Origin: Chryseobacterium indologenes
GTDB taxonomy: Bacteria > Bacteroidota > Bacteroidia > Flavobacteriales > Weeksellaceae
Assembly: GCF_002025665.1 (NCBI RefSeq)
Contig: NZ_CP018786.1
Coordinates: forward strand, 2,046,001-2,110,000
Length of the DNA: 64,000 nucleotides
Reading direction: 5' to 3'
The notes under the pieces are model-generated. The model saw nothing but the letters and a program-made list of their open reading frames with translations, was not told where the DNA came from and searched no databases. The position numbers and the translations under genes are program-made. Positions 53,925 through 61,849 of the stretch are shown one piece after another. The stretch's first letter is position 1. Each line of letters opens with the position of its first letter.

Positions 53925-55364
53925 ATGAGAAAACTAATTGTAAGTTGTTTTGTAGTAGGCGTTGTCATGAATGTCAATGCTCAGAATTATTGGAAAAAAA
54001 ATGCAGGAAAAACAGCTAAAGTAATTCTTACCAACTCGAAAGTAAATGAGAAGATGGTGGATAAAGGAGCTGTTACATTTGTGCAGTTCGGACAGCCTAA
54101 AGAAACGGATGCCTGCATTTTTGTAGCTCCCCATTTTAAATATCAGAAACTGATAGGAATAGGAGGTGCTATTACAGACGCCTCAGCAGAAACTTTTTAT
54201 AAAATGCCAAAGAATAAGCAGAAAGAAATTCTGGATGCTTATTTCGGAAAAAGCGGATTGGGATACACAGTAGTTCGTACCAATATGAATTCCTGTGACT
54301 TTTCCAGTGATTCTTATACCTATGTAGAAGATAATGATACTTCGCTAAAGACCTTTAACGTGGCTCACGATGAAAAGTATAAAATCCCAATGATTAAAGA
54401 AGCTCAGAAAGCTATTGGTAATAATTTTACGTTTTATTTCTCGCCATGGAGCCCACCAGCATGGATGAAATCAAATAAAAGCTTGTATAAAGGCGGAAGA
54501 TTGGAAAATCAATACTACCAGACCTGGGCAGATTATTATATCAAATTCATCAAAGAATATGAAAAAAGAGGAATTAATATCTGGGGATTAACGGTGCAGA
54601 ATGAACCGATGGCTACGCAAAGTTGGGAATCATGCATTTATACTGCTGAAGAAGAAGGAGAGTTTCTGAAAAAGAACCTTGGACCAACCCTTTGGAAAAA
54701 CGGATATAAAGATAAAAAAGTAATGATCTGGGATCATAACAGAGACTTGATCTATCAGAGAGCAACAACTACTTTAAGTGATCCTGAAACCTCAAAATAT
54801 GCCCATGGTATCGGTTATCACTGGTATGAAACATGGAATAACAAAACACAGCTTTTTGACAATTTAGCAGAAACCCACAGAGCTTTTCCTGATAAATTCC
54901 TGGCGTTTACTGAAGGATGCAAAGAACAGTTCAATATGGATAAAATCTACGATGTAAGCCTGGGAGAACTGTACAGCAAAAATATGCTGAACGACTTCAA
55001 CAAAGGAAATGCTTTATGGACTGACTGGAATATTCTGTTGGATGAAACCGGTGGACCTAATCATAAAGGAAATTTCTGCTTTGCCCCAATTATTGCTGAT
55101 ACTAAAACAGGAGAGGTATTTTATACCTATGAATACTATTATATAGGGCATGTTTCAAAATACATCAAGCCGAATGCCCAGAGAATCGGAAGCTCTTCCA
55201 ACAGAGCAGCGTTGACATCTTCTGCATTTATGAATGAAAACGGACAGCTGGTAACAGTTATCATGAACGATTCAGACAATGATATTGAAACCAATCTATG
55301 GATAGAAGGAATGGCTGCCAAGCTGAATGCTCCTGCACATTCTATACAGACCGTAATTTTATAA
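53925..55364 (+). CDS. GH30 family glucanase, exported
   Basis: A 479-residue exported protein with a type I signal (VNAQ) from the preferred start MRKLIVSCF; a start at 53901 would add 8 polar residues. Acid/base Glu227 in TVQNEP and nucleophile Glu330 in FTEGC are intact, and the GH30 C-terminal beta domain is complete. It differs markedly from the operon's first GH30 and is not a lipoprotein, so the two probably act in different compartments (periplasm versus surface) or on different glucan lengths. Confidence 0.9.
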   Translation: MRKLIVSCFVVGVVMNVNAQNYWKKNAGKTAKVILTNSKVNEKMVDKGAVTFVQFGQPKETDACIFVAPHFKYQKLIGIGGAITDASAETFYKMPKNKQKEILDAYFGKSGLGYTVVRTNMNSCDFSSDSYTYVEDNDTSLKTFNVAHDEKYKIPMIKEAQKAIGNNFTFYFSPWSPPAWMKSNKSLYKGGRLENQYYQTWADYYIKFIKEYEKRGINIWGLTVQNEPMATQSWESCIYTAEEEGEFLKKNLGPTLWKNGYKDKKVMIWDHNRDLIYQRATTTLSDPETSKYAHGIGYHWYETWNNKTQLFDNLAETHRAFPDKFLAFTEGCKEQFNMDKIYDVSLGELYSKNMLNDFNKGNALWTDWNILLDETGGPNHKGNFCFAPIIADTKTGEVFYTYEYYYIGHVSKYIKPNAQRIGSSSNRAALTSSAFMNENGQLVTVIMNDSDNDIETNLWIEGMAAKLNAPAHSIQTVIL

Positions 55365-55397
55365 TTTCATATTAATTTAATATTATTTTTGACAGAA

Positions 55398-55428
55398 TCG
55401 GCGGCCTCGAAGAGGCCGCCGGTTTTAT
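55398..55428 (+). terminator. Terminator of the glucan utilisation operon
   Basis: A GC-rich 9-bp perfect stem GGCGGCCTC-GAA-GAGGCCGCC followed by GGTTTTATTT, an unusually stable hairpin for this AT-rich genome. Confidence 0.88.
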
Positions 55429-55462
55429 TTGTGAATGATGAATATCAGAATGATAAAAAACA

Positions 55463-55493
55463 AAAAACCCATGAAACAATTCATGGGTTTTAT
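55463..55493. terminator. Bidirectional terminator between glucan operon and fabI
   Basis: AAAACCCATGAA-ACAA-TTCATGGGTTTT, 12-bp perfect stem with A and T runs outside, serving fabI on the minus strand and as a second stop for the plus-strand operon. Confidence 0.85.
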
Positions 55494-55525
55494 TTATTTT
55501 GAACGGAACTTTTGTTAGTTCGTTA

Positions 55526-56335
55526 TTATTCAGCGTCATATTTACTGATCACTTTCTGAGTAACCCCTGAGCTGCTGAAACCTCCATCATGGAAAAGATT
55601 CTGCATGGTTACTTTTTTAGTAAGATCAGAGAATAAAGTTACACAGTAATCTGCACATTCAAGAGCTGTAGCGTTTCCTAGTGGAGACATATCTTCAGCA
55701 TATCCAAGGAATCCTCCGAAACCTTTCACTCCACTACCGGCAGTAGTCATTGTTGGAGACTGAGAAACCGTATTTACACGTACTTTTCTTTCTCCCCAAT
55801 AGTTTCCGAAAGTTCTTGCGATACTTTCCAGATACGCTTTGTTATCAGACATATCATTGTAGTCTGGGAATGTTCTCTGAGCTGCAATATAAGTAAGGGC
55901 CAAAATACTTCCCCATTCATTCATACAGTCTTTTTCCCAAGCTACACGCATTACTTTATGGAAAGAAACAGCGGAAATATCCCAGCCTTTTTCCAACCAG
56001 TCGTAATTCATTTCTGTATAGTGTTTTCCTTTTCTTACGTTGATAGACATTCCGATAGAGTGAAGGATAAAGTCGATTTTTCCAAATTTTGCAACAGCGG
56101 CATCAAAAAGTTTTTCAAGATCTTCTATAGAAGTAGCATCAGCACCTATTACTTCAGAACCTGTTTTTTCTGCTAAACCATTAAGTTCTCCCATTCTCAA
56201 AGCAATAGGAGCGTTAGATAAAATGAATTCAGCACCTTCCTCATGGCATCTTTCAGCAACTTTCCATGCGATAGATTGTTCATTAAGGGCTCCAAAAATA
56301 ATTCCCTTTTTGCCTTTAAGTAAACCGTATGACAT
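55526..56335 (-). CDS. fabI: Enoyl-[acyl-carrier-protein] reductase
   Basis: A 269-residue NAD(P)H-dependent short-chain-type reductase performing the last step of each fatty-acid elongation cycle. The FabI-specific N-terminus LKGKKGIIFGALNEQSIAWKVA gives the dinucleotide site; HSIGMS and the catalytic Tyr/Lys region PDYNDMSDNKAYLE follow. The C-terminus includes the FHDGGFSSSG tail. Cytoplasmic, single-gene unit. It is the target of triclosan-type inhibitors in other bacteria. Confidence 0.93.
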   Translation of the reverse strand: MSYGLLKGKKGIIFGALNEQSIAWKVAERCHEEGAEFILSNAPIALRMGELNGLAEKTGSEVIGADATSIEDLEKLFDAAVAKFGKIDFILHSIGMSINVRKGKHYTEMNYDWLEKGWDISAVSFHKVMRVAWEKDCMNEWGSILALTYIAAQRTFPDYNDMSDNKAYLESIARTFGNYWGERKVRVNTVSQSPTMTTAGSGVKGFGGFLGYAEDMSPLGNATALECADYCVTLFSDLTKKVTMQNLFHDGGFSSSGVTQKVISKYDAE

Positions 56336-56359
56336 AATTTTTTAATGTTTATTATAATA

Positions 56360-56367
56360 CAAATGTA
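56360..56367 (-). promoter_or_regulatory. Candidate -7 element of fabI
   Basis: Minus-strand TACATTTG matches TAnnTTTG, 24 bases before the fabI start. Confidence 0.45.
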
Positions 56368-56391
56368 ACAATAATTGTGCTTATGGCATAA

Positions 56392-56430
56392 TAAAAAATG
56401 GAGCCTTATCAATTTAAGACTCCATTTTAT
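56392..56430 (-). terminator. Terminator after the small charged-protein gene
   Basis: AAATGGAGcCTTA / TAAGaCTCCATTT stem-loop, past the stop codon of the 56456 gene; the minus-strand side ends in T residues. Confidence 0.75.
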
Positions 56431-56455
56431 TGAAAATATTTATATGACTGAAATA

Positions 56456-56755
56456 CTAATTGGTTTTCTTATTCCATTCTGCCTTTACATCCTCTGCCGC
56501 ATCTTTGGTTTTTTCCCATGCTTCATCCGCTTTATCTTTGATATCCTCCCAGGCATCGGATACATTAGCTTTTACCCTGTCGAGCCAGTCTTCCTGGCTG
56601 GCTTCCTGATCATTATTCCTTTTCTCATTGATATAATCTTTAGCCTTGTCTGCCAATTCATTGATTTTCCATTTGGCTTTGTCCGTTGCATTCTGTAAAG
56701 AATTTTCTACATTATTTACTGCATTTTCCGCTTTGTTGTACTCTGAATTGTTCAT
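56456..56755 (-). CDS. Small amphipathic helical protein, stress-like
   Basis: A 99-residue, highly charged protein made almost entirely of Ala/Asp/Lys/Glu-rich helix with repeated WxxIxDKADEAWEKTKDAAED-type segments. This is the character of CsbD/YtxH or late-embryogenesis-like desiccation/stress proteins, though no specific family can be fixed. No signal peptide. Own terminator downstream. Confidence 0.65.
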   Translation of the reverse strand: MNNSEYNKAENAVNNVENSLQNATDKAKWKINELADKAKDYINEKRNNDQEASQEDWLDRVKANVSDAWEDIKDKADEAWEKTKDAAEDVKAEWNKKTN

Positions 56756-56894
56756 AATAGTATAAATTTTAGTTTGGTATCAGTAATTAAACAATAACCA
56801 TTCCTAAAACTGAACCTCTTTGTTAAACTTTTCATAATATTTTGTTATATTTTTCTAAATCAGTAGTAACTTTAAGTGATAAAAATTGATTATT

Positions 56895-57449
56895 ATGGAA
56901 AAAATACGTTGTGGCTGGTGCGAAAAAGATGATCTCTACAGAAAATATCATGATGAAGAGTGGGGAAGACCTGTGTATGATGATGAAACAATATTTGAGT
57001 TCCTGATTCTTGAGAGTTTTCAGGCTGGCTTGAGTTGGTATACCATTTTGTCTAAAAGAGAAAATTTCAGAAGAGCTTTTGATCATTTCGATTATAAGAA
57101 AGTAGCAGCTTATTCAGATAAAAAGATTGAAGAACTCATGAACAATCCCGGAATTATCAGAAATCGGCTTAAAATTCTTGCCGCAGTCTCCAATGCTCAG
57201 AAATTTATAGAAGTTCAGAAGGAGTTTGGAAGCTTTTCCAACTATATCTGGGGCTTTATTGATGGAAAACCAATTGATAACAATCCTGAAAAGCTGTCTG
57301 ATGTTCCTGCCACAACAGAGATTTCTGATCTTATTTCCAAAGAACTTAAAAAAAGAGGATTCAAATTTGTTGGATCTACCGTCATTTATGCCCATATGCA
57401 AGCTACGGGAATGGTGAACGATCATTTAAAAAGTTGTTTTATTAGATAA
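56895..57449 (+). CDS. tag: DNA-3-methyladenine glycosylase I
   Basis: A 184-residue base-excision repair glycosylase that removes 3-methyladenine. N-terminal RCGWCEKDDLYRKYHDEEWG, FQAGLSWYTIL near residue 40 and the C-terminal MVNDHLKSCF supply the zinc-snap Cys/His set and the substrate pocket. The ATG at 56895 (MEKIRCGW) is chosen over an upstream TTG. Stand-alone gene. Confidence 0.93.
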   Translation: MEKIRCGWCEKDDLYRKYHDEEWGRPVYDDETIFEFLILESFQAGLSWYTILSKRENFRRAFDHFDYKKVAAYSDKKIEELMNNPGIIRNRLKILAAVSNAQKFIEVQKEFGSFSNYIWGFIDGKPIDNNPEKLSDVPATTEISDLISKELKKRGFKFVGSTVIYAHMQATGMVNDHLKSCFIR

Positions 57450-57678
57450 TAACCGTTGATATTTATTCATTTTTTAGTGAAGTTTATTGCTAATTATATA
57501 ATTAAAAAAATTAAGCAGAAAATTAGAGATATCTGAAAAGCCTAATGGATGCTGTATTTGATAAGTAGCTGATATTTAAACATTTTTCAATGTTTCGTGA
57601 TTAAGTTTTATTTTAATCACCATAATGTGTTTTTAATTATGATTTTTTCAATAAAATTAATGATTTATTAAAAATTTG

Positions 57679-57686
57679 TATATTTG
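57679..57686 (+). promoter_or_regulatory. Promoter -7 element of the YadA-head protein gene
   Basis: TATATTTG followed by C, the classic Bacteroidetes -7 sequence, 21 bases before the ATG at 57708. No clear -33 TTG; upstream DNA is very AT-rich. Confidence 0.6.
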
Positions 57687-57707
57687 CACCTCCTAAAAAT
57701 AGAGGAA

Positions 57708-58985
57708 ATGCAAAAAAACTATAAACTAGACTACACTTTACTTTTATTATTCTTTACTTGTTTTATATATGCTCAGGTTGGGATAGGAACTCCTGATCCT
57801 GCACCTTCAGCAATGCTTCATATCAATGCCAGCAATAAAGGAGTGCTGCTTCCAAGTGTTGCTTTAACTGCTACAACAGACAATATTACAGTACCTTCAC
57901 CGGCGGACGGACTTATCGTGTGGAATAACGGAAGCTCCACCCTTACAGATATTGGATTTTATTACTGGTTTGAATCAAAATGGAATAAAATTCTGGCAAA
58001 CGGAGGTGACCCCACTAAAATAGAAGATGGAACAAACTGGAATCTTACAGGTACGAACGTTGGAAATTATGGAGGAGCGAATACAACGTTGGCTTTAGGA
58101 ACAAAAACCTACGATGATCTGATCTTTAAAGTCAACGCTTTAACAGCAGGAAAACTGGGAGTTGACAATTCTGTAAGCCTTGGAATAGGATCTGTGGCCG
58201 GTCAGAATGGGATTGCCCTTGGAAGCGCCAGTTCGGCATTTATGGGAATTGCTATTGGGAGTGCAACAGCAGTTTCTGGTAATGAAGCCTTAGCAGTAGG
58301 AAATAAAACCACTGCAGCAGGATTCAGGTCTACAGCCATAGGTTTTCACGCGCAGACCGGCAGTAATGAATCTGTTGCAGTAGGAAACAACTCCTCAGCA
58401 GATGGATTTCAGTCCATTGCATTAGGATACAACGCAAAAACGAATACGAATAGTGAAACTGCCTTAGGATATAATGCGGTAACAAATAGTCAGAATTCAA
58501 CAGCTTTAGGTTCAGAAGCCAATGCTTTGGGGCAATTTTCGACAGCAGTAGGATATGGAGCTACTACTTCACAGGCTAATGCCATTGTTTTGGGAAATAA
58601 TAATGCTAATGTAGGGATTGGTACCGGAACTCCGAATGTCTCTGCAAAACTGGATGTAAGCGGACAGTTTAAATTAGGAGAAAAAGGCAGTGTTCAGAAA
58701 AGTCAGATCAGCTTTGAAGCATGGCCCGGAATTTCGATTAATAATTTGCCTCCGGGAAAATCTACAACCATTGATATTCCTATTCCATCAGGATATCAAC
58801 CTGGCTCTACGCGAGCTGTAGTCGTAGTTTCTCCGGCAGGAGATTTTGTAGGAAATTCCTCATTTTCCATCTCGAATCCAAGGTTGACTTCTGCTTCCAG
58901 TATTACAATTAATCTCACTAATATTTCAGGAACAGCTAACAGTTTGTACTCCGGACATTTTTATGTGATGATCAATGAGTTTTAA
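57708..58985 (+). CDS. Secreted protein with YadA-type head repeats
   Basis: A 425-residue exported protein (signal peptide MQKNYKLDYTLLLLFFTCF...YAQ). After an N-terminal GIGTPDPAPSAMLHI segment common to Bacteroidetes phage-tail/adhesin-like proteins, residues about 160-300 hold a run of roughly 14-residue repeats (xxxIALGxxAxAxG...), the left-handed parallel beta-roll of trimeric adhesin heads. No YadA membrane anchor, S74 peptidase domain or clear T9SS signal is seen at the C-terminus, which is a separate beta domain. The ATG at 57708 follows AGAGGA, unusually close to a Shine-Dalgarno. Exact role unknown; adhesion is likely. Confidence 0.78.
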   Translation: MQKNYKLDYTLLLLFFTCFIYAQVGIGTPDPAPSAMLHINASNKGVLLPSVALTATTDNITVPSPADGLIVWNNGSSTLTDIGFYYWFESKWNKILANGGDPTKIEDGTNWNLTGTNVGNYGGANTTLALGTKTYDDLIFKVNALTAGKLGVDNSVSLGIGSVAGQNGIALGSASSAFMGIAIGSATAVSGNEALAVGNKTTAAGFRSTAIGFHAQTGSNESVAVGNNSSADGFQSIALGYNAKTNTNSETALGYNAVTNSQNSTALGSEANALGQFSTAVGYGATTSQANAIVLGNNNANVGIGTGTPNVSAKLDVSGQFKLGEKGSVQKSQISFEAWPGISINNLPPGKSTTIDIPIPSGYQPGSTRAVVVVSPAGDFVGNSSFSISNPRLTSASSITINLTNISGTANSLYSGHFYVMINEF

Positions 58986-59018
58986 ATAATAGGTTTTTTA
59001 TTATAGTTGATATGGTGT

Positions 59019-59049
59019 GAAGGACTTCCGGACTGGAAGTCCTTTTTTT
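59019..59049 (+). terminator. Terminator after the YadA-head protein gene
   Basis: AGGACTTCC / GGAAGTCCT stem followed by seven T residues. Confidence 0.87.
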
Positions 59050-59063
59050 ATTGACCGTCAATT

Positions 59064-59336
59064 TCAATTAAGTTTTCGGGACTGAAGTTCCTTTCGGGCA
59101 TTTTGCCAGCTTTTTCTAATAATAAGGTATAAAGGGGAAAAAGCCAGAGGAAGCGGAGTGATACCATTGAACCCTTTTTTAATGGTAACATAGATGCAGG
59201 CGCCTATCAGTATTCCCATAATAATACAAAAGGAAATATGAGCAGCAGAACGTTTTTTTTCTTCTTTTGTCAGTTCCTCAATGGAGAGTTCTGAAAGTTT
59301 ATTGTTTCCTGTTTGAGGCGTGTTTTTCATGTTCAC
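59064..59336 (-). CDS. Small membrane protein of unknown function
   Basis: A 90-residue protein with a charged N-terminal cytoplasmic stretch (SIEELTKEEKKR) and two hydrophobic segments (about 32-51 and 57-72), then a basic tail. No family recognised. Divergent from the MarR regulator, with which it shares an upstream region containing a perfect palindrome, so it may be in that regulon. Confidence 0.55.
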   Translation of the reverse strand: MNMKNTPQTGNNKLSELSIEELTKEEKKRSAAHISFCIIMGILIGACIYVTIKKGFNGITPLPLAFSPLYLIIRKSWQNARKELQSRKLN

Positions 59337-59444
59337 AGTGAGTTGTATGGTTTTAGTTGAGCTAAAATAACAAAATAATCACAGCCTGAAACTAAGATGT
59401 TTCTTTTTATTTAATTGAATAAAAAAATATTTTAAACAAAAATA

Positions 59445-59473
59445 TTGTGCACAAAATAAATGGATTATCTTTG
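59445..59473 (+). promoter_or_regulatory. Promoter and overlapping operator of the OhrR-like regulator
   Basis: TTG at 59445-59447 and TATCTTTG at 59466-59473, 18 bases apart, form a good Bacteroidetes promoter 17 bases before the ATG. The -33 TTG is the start of the 10-bp palindrome TTGTGCACAA (59445-59454), a natural site for autorepression. Confidence 0.62.
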
Positions 59474-59490
59474 TTTCTTAAAAGAAAACG

Positions 59491-59919
59491 ATGACCCCAT
59501 TATCCGAACATTTATGTTTTAAAACGTATGCTGTTTCCAGATATATCACGGGCTTATATAAGCCTTACCTGGAAGAAGTTTTACTTACATATCCTCAATA
59601 TCTTGTCATGACTGTTTTATGGGAACATGGCGGAATGAATATCGGAAAGATTGGTGAGCATCTGCATCTTGACAACGGAACACTTACCCCGCTTTTGAAA
59701 CGTATGGAAAAAAACGGATTGATCATCCGAACCCGCAGTGCAGAAGATGAAAGAGTTGTATTGATTAATCTTACCGAAAATGGAATAAAGCTTAAAGAAA
59801 AAGCGAAACATATTCCCAAAGCTGTTCAGCAGTGCATGAATCTGAGTGAGGATGTAAAGACCCAGCTAATGGCTTCTTTAGAGAATATATTAACAATACA
59901 ATCTGTTTCTGACATATGA
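59491..59919 (+). CDS. MarR-family regulator, OhrR-like organic-peroxide sensor
   Basis: A 142-residue winged-helix repressor. The N-terminal LCFKTYAVSR with Cys9, followed by LTYPQYLVMTVLWE, is the OhrR signature in which that Cys is oxidised by organic hydroperoxides to release DNA; Cys115 could form the disulphide of the 2-Cys OhrR class. The wing RSAEDERVVLINLTENG is intact. No ohr peroxidase gene is next to it; instead it overlaps a Rossmann-fold gene by four bases. Confidence 0.86.
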   Translation: MTPLSEHLCFKTYAVSRYITGLYKPYLEEVLLTYPQYLVMTVLWEHGGMNIGKIGEHLHLDNGTLTPLLKRMEKNGLIIRTRSAEDERVVLINLTENGIKLKEKAKHIPKAVQQCMNLSEDVKTQLMASLENILTIQSVSDI

Positions 59920-60677
59920 AGAAAATAGGAATTATAGGCTGTGGCTGGTTGGGAGAAAGAATAGCCTCTTCCTTATCCGGAAAATATGACATAGCAGCAA
60001 CGACTACAACAGAAAATAAAGTAAAGGATCTCAACAGTAAAGGAATTCATGCTGTACTTGCTTCTTTCCCGGACTATCAGCTGGCAGAACCCTATAATGA
60101 ATGGTCTGAGATTAAGAATGCTGATGTTTTAATTATTACCATTCCTGTCCATGAAAAAAGTTGTTGTGTAAGCTCTTTATATAACAGGATTCAGAATTTG
60201 TCAACATTTATAGGGGATTTTAAAGGACAGATGTTTCTGATGAGCTCTACAGGTGTTTATCCTGATCTGCCCAAGGACTTTACAGAAGAAGACATTCCTT
60301 TGGAAAAAATTTCAGGTGAAAGAATGTTGAGAAGTAAATATCCCCAGCTTAATATACTAAGACTTGGTGGCCTGATGGGAGATAACAGACTTCTGAAAAA
60401 CTATAATGTGAGCAATCTGGATCACGCTGTAAATCATATTCATTATGCTGATATCGGTGCCATCATCACACAAATGATTGAAAGGAAAACTGAAGCTAAA
60501 CTTTATAATGTTACTGCCCCGATTCATCCTGCAAAGAGTCAGGTGATTAATGCACAGAAAAATATACCTGAGGAGGAAGTTTCCGAAGTAAAAGGTAAGA
60601 AGGTCTTGTCTTCAAAACTGGTTTCAGAGCTGGATTATGTATTTCAGTATCCGGATCCGAGAAGGTTTCATTTGTAA
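59916..60677 (+). CDS. Rossmann-fold NAD(P)-binding protein (extended SDR / YeeZ-like)
   Basis: A 253-residue cytoplasmic protein beginning with IGIIGCGWLGERIA, a G-x-G-x-x-G dinucleotide motif, and STGVYP near residue 112 where SDR enzymes have their Ser/Tyr. It resembles YeeZ-like NAD-dependent epimerase/dehydratase family proteins of unknown activity. It starts within the stop of the OhrR-like gene, so a redox-linked role is plausible. Confidence 0.75.
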   Translation: MKKIGIIGCGWLGERIASSLSGKYDIAATTTTENKVKDLNSKGIHAVLASFPDYQLAEPYNEWSEIKNADVLIITIPVHEKSCCVSSLYNRIQNLSTFIGDFKGQMFLMSSTGVYPDLPKDFTEEDIPLEKISGERMLRSKYPQLNILRLGGLMGDNRLLKNYNVSNLDHAVNHIHYADIGAIITQMIERKTEAKLYNVTAPIHPAKSQVINAQKNIPEEEVSEVKGKKVLSSKLVSELDYVFQYPDPRRFHL

Positions 60678-60730
60678 TTATTTATGGTATTTGATTCATT
60701 TTACTTACAGAATTTCCTTTACTACCTTTG

Positions 60731-60791
60731 TCATTCCGTAGGAATCTCTACGTTATTTTTAAAGTTTTGTATTTAGATTCCTACGGAATGA
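60731..60791. repeat. 17-bp perfect inverted repeat
   Basis: TCATTCCGTAGGAATCT (60731-60747) and its exact complement AGATTCCTACGGAATGA (60775-60791), 27 bases apart, in a gene-free gap. It is not a terminator (no T-run) and is a different sequence from the GGCTTTAGCC family. Confidence 0.7.
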
Positions 60792-60845
60792 TAAGGAGAG
60801 TGATGAGCTTTATTCATGGTGAAAGGAACAAAATTCAACAGTATA

Positions 60846-60916
60846 AATTCAATAGGAATGGGCTTTAGCCCGTTTTCAGAATAAATCAAATTCCATAGGC
60901 TTTAGCCAAAACCTAT
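60846..60916 (+). repeat. Dispersed palindromic repeat, fourth locus
   Basis: AATTCAATAGGAATGGGC, GGGCTTTAGCCC, then GGCTTTAGCCAAAACCTAT, plus orientation, intergenic, directly before a terminator. Confidence 0.8.
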
Positions 60917-60953
60917 AAAAAACCTCCGGAAAAAGCTTCCGGAGGTTTTTATT
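60917..60953 (-). terminator. Terminator of the nucleoside phosphorylase operon
   Basis: AAAACCTCCGGAA-AAAG-CTTCCGGAGGTTTT, strong stem, T-runs on both strands. Confidence 0.85.
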
Positions 60954-60972
60954 TTATCATAAACAGAATTGA

Positions 60973-61827
60973 TTATTTAATAATTCTTTCCAACACCCAT
61001 TCAATAAGGTTTTTCTCAGAAGCATGGTGATCTGCAGAGAATTCTCCACGTCTTCTGTTGGCAATAACGTTATTTACGGTAATGGCTTTATGTCCTAATA
61101 ATTTTGAAAGAGCATAGATTGCAGAAGTTTCCATCTCAAAATTGGTAATGCCAAGATCATTCAGCGTTTCTAAGAATTGATCATCTACTGCTTTCAAACG
61201 AAGCTGTCTTCCCTGTGGAGCATAGAATCCCGGGAAAGTTGCGGTATTTCCATGGTATTTGGCATCTTTGTAGTATTCTCCCATTTCTTCTGCCCAGTCT
61301 GAGAAATAAAGCATTGGCTTGATTCTTTCATAAGGGAATTTTTCTAAGAAGCTCTTAGAAAACTCATTTTCGAAGTTGTAGTCCTGGTAGAAGTGCATCA
61401 ATCCATCCAAACCTACAACATTCTGAGTAACCAGCATATTGTCTACCTGTACATCCGGGTTTACACTTCCGCAAGTTCCCATACGGAAAAGTTCAAGAGC
61501 CTTGTGCTCAGTCTTGAATTCTTTGTTTTGAAGATCAATGTTTACCAAAGCATCCAGTTCGTTCATCACGATATCGATGTTTTCAGTTCCGATCCCGGTA
61601 GACATTACGGTAATTCTTTCACCACGAAGTGTTCCTGTATGCGTATAGAATTCTCTTTTATTTTTTTTGATTTCTACGGTATCAAAGTATTTTGAAACTT
61701 TTGCCACTCTGTCAGGATCACCTACAAGGATGATTTTGTCAGCAATGTCTTCGGGTAAAAGATTCAGGTGGTATACACTTCCGTCTTCATTCAGAACAAG
61801 TTCTGAGGCAGCAAGTTTGTTTAGCAT
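60973..61827 (-). CDS. Nucleoside phosphorylase (uridine phosphorylase-like)
   Basis: A 284-residue enzyme of the PNP/UDP family (class I). Motifs: VGDPDRVAKV (phosphate-binding Asp/Arg), MSTGIGTENIDIVMNEL, GTCGSVNPD, and NFEMETSAIYALSKLLGH near residue 220 with the ribose-binding Met-Glu-x-Ser/Thr. It splits a nucleoside with phosphate into base and ribose-1-phosphate. Substrate (uridine versus others) is not fixed by sequence alone. Second gene after a secreted protein. Confidence 0.87.
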   Translation of the reverse strand: MLNKLAASELVLNEDGSVYHLNLLPEDIADKIILVGDPDRVAKVSKYFDTVEIKKNKREFYTHTGTLRGERITVMSTGIGTENIDIVMNELDALVNIDLQNKEFKTEHKALELFRMGTCGSVNPDVQVDNMLVTQNVVGLDGLMHFYQDYNFENEFSKSFLEKFPYERIKPMLYFSDWAEEMGEYYKDAKYHGNTATFPGFYAPQGRQLRLKAVDDQFLETLNDLGITNFEMETSAIYALSKLLGHKAITVNNVIANRRRGEFSADHHASEKNLIEWVLERIIK

Positions 61828-61849
61828 AATATGTATATTTTTTGTTTTT

